DNA from: Paracentrotus lividus
Lineage: Eukaryota; Echinodermata; Echinoidea; Camarodonta; Echinidae
Length of the DNA stretch: 64,000 nucleotides
NCBI GenBank assembly: GCA_940671915.1
Contig: CALNVZ010003426.1
Span: forward strand, 986,732 to 1,050,731
Direction of reading: 5' to 3'
Part shown: piece after piece, positions 11,530 to 23,500 of the stretch
Numbering within the stretch: the stretch's first letter is position 1
How the letters are laid out: every line of letters starts with the position of its first letter
The notes under the pieces: model-generated
The model's database searches: none
Told to the model about the DNA's origin: nothing
The model's input: only the letters and a program-made list of their open reading frames with translations
Position numbers and translations under genes: made by a program

Positions 11530-14500
11530 CTGTTGATTTGATAGATAAGAGAATGAATACAATTGTCTTCTTGTGTAAGAAGCTTGCTGTGACAGACAAA
11601 AATATTTCCTTAACATTAAACTTTAAATGTTGTAATCTCATTGCCTACAATAAACTGGGATACATTATACACAACATAACCTTTGTTCACTGATGCAAGG
11701 CTCACTATACAAAATGAATGTACATCATGCTGTGGGACATACATGTACATCAAAATTGACTGCCCTTTTTACTGGTTATCTCAGAAATAAATAGTCATGA
11801 ATAAAAAATAAAAAAATGGTTCCAAATTCCTGTAGCTTATTGGTTTGACACAAGAAAAAACTTGCTATAATTGTCATGTTAACAGGAAATCTTTATATCA
11901 GCAAATGTAGAAACTGGCAAAAAATATTTACTGCAGAGGATTGGTTCTTGCAAACAGCAGATACATGTATATACATACAAAAAAAAGCTTGTGGAAGTCC
12001 AGTTTATTGACGATCAAATCTCGCATTTTACACCTTATGACTATAATAGTTCTGGGATAGAATCATACCATAAAAAAGATCAATTCACTATCATTTTATA
12101 GCAATATTGTAGATTCTTATAGTTGGCCTAAAACATCCCTTTGAACCCTTCAGCCGGGCAAGTGACATTATGATTATTGTTTCTCACCTTAAGAATGTCA
12201 TTGAAATCATAATCGTCTCTCTCCATCGTGTCCTTCTCTCCATTCAGAATAGCTACACAAAGCAGGAGATGAAAGTTTTTACAAGGTAGTTGTGTCCATA
12301 TCACCTGAAAATAGAGAAAGAGAAAGAAATATATATGTTTGATTTCTTGTCCAACAACAAAACAAAGAAAGTAATAGGCCTGACTGAGTTTAGCCTCAGT
12401 TGACTGCAGTCCAGTAAGCACATCTCCATTCAAATACATGTAGTGTGCATAAATGAACTTGATTGAATGAAGCACATTGAAATGTTTATGTAATGTAAGT
12501 TATTATTGAAATGTTTATGTAATGCGCTTTATAAATGTAACTTATTATTATTATTATTGATTGCAGCCAGCTCCGAGGGAAAGGTTACCCTGAAGTTTAG
12601 TTGGTTTTGAAAAAGCAGGGGGAAGGAAAATATGAGAAAAGCACTTAAAGGTTTGAAGAAAATTCACATAAAAAGTGATATAATTTCACCAACATTGTAT
12701 GCAGTCGATAAATGATCAAACCTATGGTGATATACATGCCTCTATGATATAAATGTATTCCTTCATCAAGAAGCATGAAAAAAGATGAATAGAATTTAAG
12801 TAGTTTTCAACAGCATATGGGAGAGAAGCTTGTAAGTAACGTCACAAAGTCAAAAATATGTAGCCTTACCTCCCAGACTCTCATGATGTTCTCAATGGTG
12901 AACTCCCTCTTGAAGTGGATGAGCAGCCAGCGAAAACAGAAGTACAGGTTACTGGACTCTTTAGACTCTACAGGAACATTTGAAAGAGGGCAATCAGTCT
13001 TCAAATTAATTCAACAAACAACAACTTATCATGAAAATAATATTTAGGTAACTATGGAACCATAAAAAAAAAGCATACAGAGGATAGCGATTTCAAGTAT
13101 TACCAAGATAGGCAGTTGTATAAAAAGTGGAAAAGTTGGTTGCCAGATTTGTCATACATTAACAAAGATTATTACACGTTTAGGTCTCTTTTTCGATACA
13201 TTAAAACCATGTATTGATACTCTTCAAGATCTTTGCTTGTTGATGTTCAATATTGTTAGCATAATGTATGTCCTATGTACATGTATTCTACATTACCCAT
13301 ATCAATGGAGAAAAGGAGTGCATTATTGTTACAATATTGCACTCCGCGATGCCAGTAAAATGCTGCGCGCAACAGCTTATAAAAATGGATACGCTGAGAA
13401 ACAATTTACGTCATAATAGATTGATCATTTTAATTTTGTTAGATTCTCCTTCATATCGGATCAGGCAGATGTGATACAGGTGAGTAAACCTCTCTCTTGT
13501 TTAAACTGGTAGCGTTGCTGTTGCCATGGAAAATGGTTTGTATGTATAATAATAAAAATATTGGATTTCTTTCGTGCAATATGAGATATATTCCATTCAT
13601 CAGTATGAATATTGCACTCGTCTTCGACTATAGCAATATTCACACTGATGAATAGAATATATCTCATATTGCACTCAAGTGCATCCAATATTATATAAGA
13701 ATCGCAACGTGGGAATTTGTTTTCAATGGGTGTCTCATTGTCATCAATGTCTTTTAAATGAAATCATACCCTGGCCTGTAGGATAATTCATTGCTCAGAA
13801 AAGAGTTGAAATGGTCATGTATTTCACTTGGAAATTCCAAAATCTAATACTTACGCAGGTAACTGTAGAACTTTGGTTCAATGACCTGTAGTAATGAGTT
13901 GAGTTGGATTAGTTGTGTCTTCATTCCTTCTTGCTCCATGTCAAAGTTCTTACACTGAATGGAAAATAATAGAATTTAAAGATAAAAAAAATTATAAATA
14001 AAGCAGAACACTAACAGCTAAAAAGCTAAAATACAATGTAAAGCCCATGAAATAGCCTATGAAAGAGACTTGTCAAGTGCCGGGTTTGAAGTGTCACTTT
14101 GTTTGGATCTGAGATGTGGATGATAAGGAAAGCGGAGGAAAGGAAGATTGATAGACAAGAAATAAGGTGATAGAGAGCTTAAATACAGTCTGTGTCAAAA
14201 AAAAATGAAACAGTCGGGGAAAAAATAATTTAAGTGTGAAATCATTAAAAATAATGTATGTATGTGGTACCAAATTAAAGCCAAAAGATTTTCCTTGCTG
14301 ATGCGCTTTTTTCTGTAAAATTTGCTTCCGTAAAACGACAGTTATGCTAAATTTTGTGCGACGAGGAACAAATCGAAATTACGCACTTCTATTGTTCTGG
14401 AGCGCTGAATTCATGGATTCACGATAAATGGACTTTTATTGATTGTAGAAAACGGGTCATATCTTAAAAAGTACAGCACTAAATGTGATGAAAAATATTG

Positions 14501-17500
14501 CAGAAGAAAGCTTATTTTTCCTGCTTTATGGAAATACATTTACCAATCATTGTCAGGTTGCGACTAATCTTCATGCAATGAAAAAATGTTTACCAACTGT
14601 ACCATTTTATTTGACACAGACTGTACAAGTATGCTACCCACATATTTCATTAAAAGTTTCTGAAGGAGAGAAAAAATAATGGTGGCTTACCAATTGAAGA
14701 TCATCCATAAGACCACACAGACACCAGAAGGCCTCAACTTCATCATCCATTACAATGAGCATTGGTGACAAAAGATCGCTCATACCCTGCACGTAGCCTA
14801 CAAATATGAAAAAAAAAAAATATATAAATAAAAGACCTTTATAACACATGTGCATTCATGTTCTGTTTCAAACAAATCATACATGAACTACACATCAATG
14901 ATGTGGTGCTCATCCGGCATCTCGCAAAGAAATAAATATGATTTTTTAATTTTGCATAAATCAACATACATTGTATATTATTTTCGTGTCAAAATTTCCA
15001 AATTCTGTGTAGTTTGGTGAACCAGCTCTACCAGATGGTACCAAAAAAAAATCAAAATCGGTCAACAAATTAATAAGTACAGCATTTTATGTTGAAATTT
15101 GAAAAAAATGCACATAAACTAGCATATTTAATGAGTTTCAAAATTCTGTGGGACGTTTTGTATCCCCCACCTATCATATGAAGCAAACAGAATTGCAATC
15201 GGACTTGAAATGACGAAGATGAAGCATTTTTTGTGATTTATGAATAAATTTCGCATAAATAAGCTTAAATAATTTTCTAGACAAAATTTCCAAATTCCGT
15301 GTAGAATTTTGGTGAACCTCATGTAGCCCTACCAGATGCAACCAAAAAAAATCAAAATCCGCCAACAAATAAAGAAGAAGAAGCATTTTTTGTGAATTTT
15401 GAAAAATGTGCATAAATTAGCATATTTAATGAGTTTCAAAATTCTGTGTAGGTACAAGTTCTGAAGCCCCCACCTAGTGCTATTACATAAAGCAAACAGA
15501 ATTGAAATCGGACTTGAAATGACGAAGAAGCATTTTGAAATTGTGGACGGACGACAGACAACTGACGACACGCCACGGCATAAGCTCATCTGCCTCTTCA
15601 AGCCGGATGAGATAAAAAACGTTAAAATAAATAAAATACTAAAATAAAATAAATAAAGTACATGGACATTCCTTCACATACTGAAGAAGCAAAGCTTTTC
15701 AGAGAAATGAAAGAAATCTTGTTTAAAACAGAGATATCCATATCTACTGAGTGCTCATATTATTTCTACTGAAATTGTTCTCAACAAAATTTCAACTTGG
15801 CAATACATGTAAATAAGATTTTTTTTTTTTTTTAAACTGTCTAGAATCCTTGTTAAGACTAAAGATTTTGCACAAATTATATGCAGTTATAATGTTACAT
15901 GATTATAATTTCAATAATACTAAAGATCTCCAATGTAACAGTATGTAATTTTTTAATTAATTGCTCTCATTTCAACTCTATAAGGCTGGCATACATGTAC
16001 ATGTATAATCCTCCATTTTGGGGAGACCTCCTGTCCGAGCTGATATTCGCATAAGCGCATCAAATGAAGATGCTAGTACTAGAAGTTTGTATGTTACATT
16101 TTGGCCCTCTGTTACATTTATGTAACAATGTGTCGTGTTCATCCAAGCGTAAAGACATACCACACAAAAATGGTACCAAAAGATGCGGGAGGAGTTACTC
16201 TTTCGGAATATGTAAAATAAGTGAAGATGCTAGTACTAGATGTTCGTATGTTACATTTTTACCCTCTGTTTCTCAAAACTGATTTGATGTAACATAGGAA
16301 CTTCTAGTTCTAGCATCTTCAAATGAACATATGGGTTGGTCTCCCACACTAGAGTTGATTAACATCTATCAAAGATTAACTTTCGCTCAGAACATGCATC
16401 TTATTCAACTTATAGAAATAGTGCTTACCAAGATCAAAGTTGTACATGCAGTATGTCATGAGGATTGAGTGAAGTGTATCAAGATGTGCATTGGACTCTC
16501 CTTCAAAGTATGGATGGATCCTGTCTGTCCGAAGTACATCTTTCTCTGTAGGAATTTCATGGTTATTTATTTATTTTCATCTTATAAACTTGTTCGTTGG
16601 TCATTCATTTCTTATCATCCTTCTATTATTCGTTAATAATCCACTTATCCTTCCCCTTCTTTTTATTCTCATCCATAATGATTTTGTATTTCTTTTCCTT
16701 ACTTTTCTTGATGATTTTTCATTATACTGTCAATAAACAGTAAAGTGATTTGGGCAGTTGTGCATTAACCCTATTCTGACTGGGGGGGGGTCAATTTGAC
16801 CCCCCCTGTACGAAATTTGTGACTGCCGCACAACCGCTGCAAATCGCAACCCGACGCTCTGTGACTTTTTTCTTTTAAGTGTCCCGCATTTTTTTACACC
16901 AAGTTCGAAAAAATCGGACACTCTGTTGTCGCGTTACGCAACTTTATGTAATCGCAAGTCAAGCCAAAATTGAACAAAAATCATAATTTTGCATGTGTTT
17001 GTGTACAAAATACTGCTTTTCCTAAAATGCCTTATATAACACTAATAATTGTGTGTTCTGAGCCTTTTGATTGATTGAATTTGTCTTTATATTGATCAAA
17101 ATGCATTTCTCAAGCATAAAAAATTACAAAAACATATAAATACATAAGAAATAAAAACAATAGAATACATAAGAAATTCACAAAACAAGAGAATACAAAA
17201 GAATTAATTTGAAATTTCTGAATTTGTCAATTCAATACTGTTGACTTTGCTACTCAGCAACTTTTAGAAAAAATTTGAGCTTCATAACTATGTTTATTAA
17301 TGAAATATTAACGATGTCAATAAAAGAGCATCTAATTTGCATACATGAGTATGCATAAATTAGCATAAATTTAATATGTGATTGTTTTTTTTCAAAAAAA
17401 AAAAACATATCAGCGATACCCTTTACATGTGCAGTGACGTTCGTGCAAAATTTCGCGGCGATCGGACCATCCGCGGCTGAGATATCGGGGGGAGGGGGTC

Positions 17501-20500
17501 AAATTGACAAAAGCCCAGTCAGAATAGGGTTAATGTAACATATTAAAGCTGGTGTATACATGTAGTTTCGGGAGAAGGAAATAATTAATTTGGATTCACA
17601 TTTAGGTAATATGAAAGATTGAATCCAATAACTATAATAAAGCACATTATAGTACTCGAAATCTCATTTTAGTGTCTTTATTTCATAATATAAGTATAAA
17701 ACGTGGAAAGACAGGGACCCGACTCGTTTCAGCGTTGAGTCAGCGGTCACGTGGAAATCCAATGGGGATTCTCTTGTGTGCGTGTTATACACAGATCGTT
17801 ACGCACCATTCACGCCATAACCTCCGGCGTGCGAACCTCCCAGCAGAGGTCTAAAACGGCAGTTACATTATGTTTCTTTCAAACATTTTCACTGAAATTC
17901 ATCAGAAATCATGAAAGGAATGTCACACGATCTCTCACACGAATCTCTTAGTGCAATGTGGACAACATGAGACTACATTTGATCGGTTTTGTGCCAATTC
18001 CTTTGTTACCAAAACTATAAACCAGGGCCCGTATTCCATAAACGACTTAAGCATGAAATTTAAGCATTTTTGCTTATCTTTTGGCTAAGACTAAATTCTT
18101 AGCCAAAATGCGCAATCCATAAACCCAAAGTGGCTAAGATTTTTTTCTTAACTTAAGACTTTGGCTTAGCCGATTTTGACAGTTTAAGCATAAATTCTTA
18201 GATTTTGGCTAAGCCAAAAGTCTTAAATCGAGATGCACCTTCAAATACGCTCATAAAAATGAGAATTTTATCTTAACTTTAAGCCTACTACATAGTGGCT
18301 TAACTTTTATGCTGATTATAGGGCAAGCTCATTTGAAACCACAAACTAAACATGAAAACATCAATCAAATTCTTTTATAATAATCAGATACATTTCAGAC
18401 ATAATTTGCAATGTGAAGCAGCTTATACTTTTAAACAGTTTAATTCTATTCAAGAGATATAAACTAAATAGTAACGACATCCATTAATGGTTACAAATTT
18501 ATTTCAAAATGGAAAAATGAAACTTTTATAAGCGTATTTTATGCAGATTGCGTAGGGCATAAGGCCCTTTGTTGCGCGCAACTATTTTTGTCATTTTGCT
18601 TCTGCGCGACCTTTGTGACGTCATAACAAGTTAAGACTTTTGCTTATTTTTTTCTGAACATAGACAAAGAGCCCATCGTGTTTGGAATACGGCTAAGGCA
18701 TTTTTCTTATCTTAGACAAAATCTTAGAAAAAATACTTAGACTTAAGACAAATGCTTAAGTCGTTTATTGAATACGGGCCCAGGTTTAAAAATACCGGTA
18801 AACAAAAAGATATTGATTATTATCATTAATACAATTTTTCTTCCTTCTCTACTTTCTCATCTTACAATCTTTCTCTTCATACAACATGTACATGTACCCA
18901 TCTCGTTTCACATTTCCCCCTTTCCTTACTACACTAATATTAATGCAATGATATGAAAGCGTATAAGGGGTACAAAGTATATGTGTACATTTAGTATCAA
19001 TTGATATCAAGACAACAAAAATCATTTAAAAAATTTAAAAAGACACAGAATGATTGTTTACCAATAATGCTTTTTCTGTCCCTCAGCATAGCAAATCTTC
19101 TCTCTTGTTCCTCAGTCACTGTCTTCCATTGAGCTTTCATGCAAAAATACTCATCCCTAAAAATAAAGAAATCCAAACAAAGGGGGGAAAAAAAAATAAA
19201 AAACCGTTTATAACTGAAATACCAGTTTTCAGATCTCTCAGCAAAAGCAAAGTAGAGAAAGGGCTATTTGGAGACCATAAAAAGGAGGTAACCAGTAGGG
19301 GAGACCGGGGACAAATGTAACACGGGGCAATTGTAACAGGGGCTCCCATTCCTAGCAGAAACATGCTATAAACTTAAAATTTGTAGAGGGCATGCGCATT
19401 TCATCGCTCCACATGCTGTATGAGTGTTAACAGATTTAACGGTTCGTGGAACTTTCTACAGCAGAAAAACCGTTTTTTGAGCAGTAAAGTAATATTTTAT
19501 ATTACCCATTGTTTTTCTTCTGGACAAATATGTAGATGAGCTACGGCTGTCATTTTTATATATTTAAAAATTATGTTCTTAGGCCATATTTTGCTAACGT
19601 TTCAACGATCAATACCCAAGCTAAGATAGAAAAAAAATCTCTCCAAATATGGTCGACCCTGAAGGACTGTTTCTGTTAAAATTCAAGTAACTCCCATAGG
19701 AACTCGCGCGGTATTAAGCAGCTTTCCGCTGCATCAAGACCAAGCTAATATATAACCAATCAGGGGGCACGGAGCATTTTTGAAAGTGGAGGGGCTGAGC
19801 GGCAAAGGGGGGGGGTGTGGGTGGGGCTGAACAGGCTAAAAATCACAAATGTATGGTCATTTGTCCGTTTTTGTAAACGTTTCCTGACGAAAGTGGGGGA
19901 GGGGGGCTTAGAAATGAGAATTGCATAACGTTGAACGTATCTGTCAATCATTTATTTCATTTACAAGGAAAAAATGGCCTTTAATATTTAAAGTCTCAGA
20001 CATGAGAATTAAATTACTTTGAACATATCTGTCCAATACGTTTTGTTGAAAAGGCAAAGAAATATTGATTTAGTCCGAAAAAAGGGTGTCTTTAGTTTGT
20101 TTATCATTTGTTTCATTGTAATTTGTAATCAGAGCCTCAAGTATTTATTTATTTTTTATTTATTTTTTTTATTTTTTTAAATTTAATAATTCTTATCACT
20201 TTACTAGAAACGAAAAAGTAAACAAATATGAAGATAGTGAACATTAGGTTCTTTTAATGCCAAAATTGTAAATAGGAGTAGTCTCGACGATAAGCTCAAG
20301 CATCAGAACTTCATAACTTTGAATGAATTGTCAATTATAATGCTTTACAAAAACAAAAGGTAACCATATCTATAAGCTCAGACATGAGAATTAAATAACT
20401 TTGAATATATCTGTCCAATACGTTATGAAATATTAGAAATATTTATTTGTCCGAAAAAAAGTGCCTTTAGTTTTTTTATCATTTGTTTCATTGTAATCAG

Positions 20501-23500
20501 AGCCTCAAGTTTTCTTTTTATTCTTGTTGTTTTAATAATTTATATCACTTTACTAGAGAACTTCAGAACTTCATTAGTTTGAATGTATAGTCAATTATAG
20601 TGCTTTGTTTACAATTACAAAAGGTAACCTTATCTATGAGCTCAAACATGAGAATTAGGCATTAGATAACTGTGAACATATAATTTGATTTGATTTGATT
20701 TTATTTTATTTGTCGAGTGTACATGGTATAAAACATAAAAGAAGCACTGACAGGATAGCCCATGAAATCCGAAAAGGCTTATTTTATAGGATCCTATGAA
20801 ATGAGAAAGAGATTACGGAACCCCCCCCCCCCTGATTTGCTTTTTCTTATTTAAAAAAAAACACACATTAAAAGAGAGAAAGAAGAGAGAGGAAGGGAGG
20901 GAAATGGAGAGGAGGAGGAGAGAGAGAGAGGGGAAGGGCAGATAGGAAAGTAAAAAGGTAAAGATGGAGTGAAAGACGAAAAAAGAAAGACAGAAAGAAA
21001 AGAAGAGGAGAGAGAGAGAGAGAGAGAGATGGGAGCCCCCATAAAAGATAAAAGTATATTTTCAATATGATACCTGAAAATATATGTCCAATACATTTTG
21101 TTAACAAGGCAAAGAAATATTGATTTTGCCAGAAAAAAGTGGCCTAAATTTTGAAGATTGATTTTACAAAAAAAAAAAAACTGTCATTTTTTACTTCTTA
21201 TCAGAAATGTATCACTTTATTTGGAAAAGAATGTGTTAAAGTCAAAAGGCGTATTCCTAATATAATATTTTATACCACAGTTGTCAGTTTAAAGATATAT
21301 TGGGTAGGTACAAAGTAGATATAGAACCAAACTACATGTATGAATTGATGAAGGTTCTATAGTTCTACAGTTAGAGGGTGAAGCCCCAACAACCTAAAAA
21401 AAAAAAAAATATATATATATATAATATAACTTTTGCCCCATATCATGAATTTAACAAGTGGAAAATATAATATAAATGAGTCAAGCATTGTCATGTTTTA
21501 TCATAATTAGCCTTTGTGGTTTAAATCTTGAATCTGTCACGTGCATAGCTTTGATAAAGAAAAACAAAATGTTACAATTTCAGTGTTACAATTGCCCCGG
21601 ACGTCTGTTACAATTGCCCCTGGACACGGAGCAATTGTAACACTCGACCTCTTGTTTTGAAATGGTAATGGCTTCAAAATGACTTGTTTTACTTAGCCCA
21701 AACCTATTCATATGTCAAGCTAAGATATGCATATTTCATTTTATTTAGTTTTAAGCAAGTATTTAGCTTTAATAAAGTTGATAGGTCAAATTAGGAAAAA
21801 ACTGTTACAATTGTCCCCGGTCTCCCCTACGGTATGTAGTTCAAATCCAAGTTCAAAATGATAATGACTTCATAATGGCAGGACACCTGGGATGATTAGA
21901 AGGTGCTATTAAGATCTTTTGTTCCAAACTTCAAAGCCCATTGTCTCTGTAAAGATACTAAAGTGGATTATTCCATACAGGAGAATGATAGGAAAGCAAT
22001 CTTTATTACATGTTGTGCATTTGCATCCAAGTTCACAACTAGGTGACTTACAAAACAGTTACATTGGCAATTCCATGAATTATGGGGACATTTTCAAAAA
22101 AAGAAGTCAGTCTGCTAAGTTAATTATTAAATTTATCACTAATCTAATGCCATGGATGTTCGAGAATAAAAAGGTCTTTCATATTCAGTTTTTAAAAAAG
22201 TCATTTTCGTTATAAATATCTTCAAGATCTCAAACCATCATTAAAATTGTACATGTGGGACTGGGGGACAATAAATTTCCCTCAAATGCAATTTACACAA
22301 TATTCGTTTAATATTTCTCCTTGCAAATATCGATAAAAGGGAAAGGATGAACACATTTCCATATTTCACAGGCTATTGTCATATTTGATTGATTACCAGG
22401 TGGTGAAATGACCTCTAGAAGTTCACTGGACAAAATGTAACGTAACTACATGTAACTGTAACGTAACTAACCATGTTTTTGTTGTTTCTACAGAAAAATA
22501 TCAAGCTACTCATGAAATATAGTACATCACATGACTTGCCAACTCATCAGCAATAGCATGAATGTCACAGTTTGTTTTAGATGAACGTAGTTTCGAGGAA
22601 TTTTATGGTCAAAGTAGGTCCCCAAAAAACCATGTCCACTTTTGGTAACGTAACTAACCAAAGTTTAAGTACCTGTTATTACTTATTGAAATATGCCTCA
22701 TGATTCTCTTTGATGATGTGAAGTAGGGTTGGTCTATAGGTATTGACACTACGAAAATTGGCAACTAATGCAAACATCTTCATGTAGAAGCCATCCTCAG
22801 CAAACATTGTACCACAATATGTAACAAAACTAATCATGGAATTGCCCACATGTACAATGTATAAGATTGGACAAATGCAAAATATATATCCTTATCCATG
22901 TACTACCATATAATAACACTATCCCTTGTTACAATAATTTACATGAGCATAGGGTATTATTTTTCTACCAGGATTTTACAATGTAGTTGGTATCTATTCA
23001 AAATGACTTTCAGTTGATGTTCTTACTCTTTCTTTCTCCTTAGTGCTTGTCTTTCTGCTGTGGTGGAGTTCCATGGATAGTACCTTAGCAGAAACTTCCA
23101 AACTTCTTTCCGTAATGATGGGGCGAGTCCCTGAAATATATGTACAGGAGAATCAAATATTTCATATGTGCAAGTACATGTACACATTACATGTACCTAA
23201 ACACAAATTGTCACCTCTACTCATTCTCTTACATGTATGTCTCAACAGAAACGTTCAATCATCCAAAATAAATGAAAACAAAAATTGTCACCAATCTCTG
23301 TGGCTATTATATTCTTTGACAGTTTCACTAGGAGAAGAACGAATAACGGTCATCTCTCCTTTTTGGGACCACTCATATCGCCATGAGAGATTACTTGGTG
23401 CAGTTCTCCAATTTTTATGGCTAAACTTTGTGTCTCTAATATTACAATTCCTTACCCCTCTGAATATTCTGAGTAGTACATCATTGACTTTGGTTATCCT

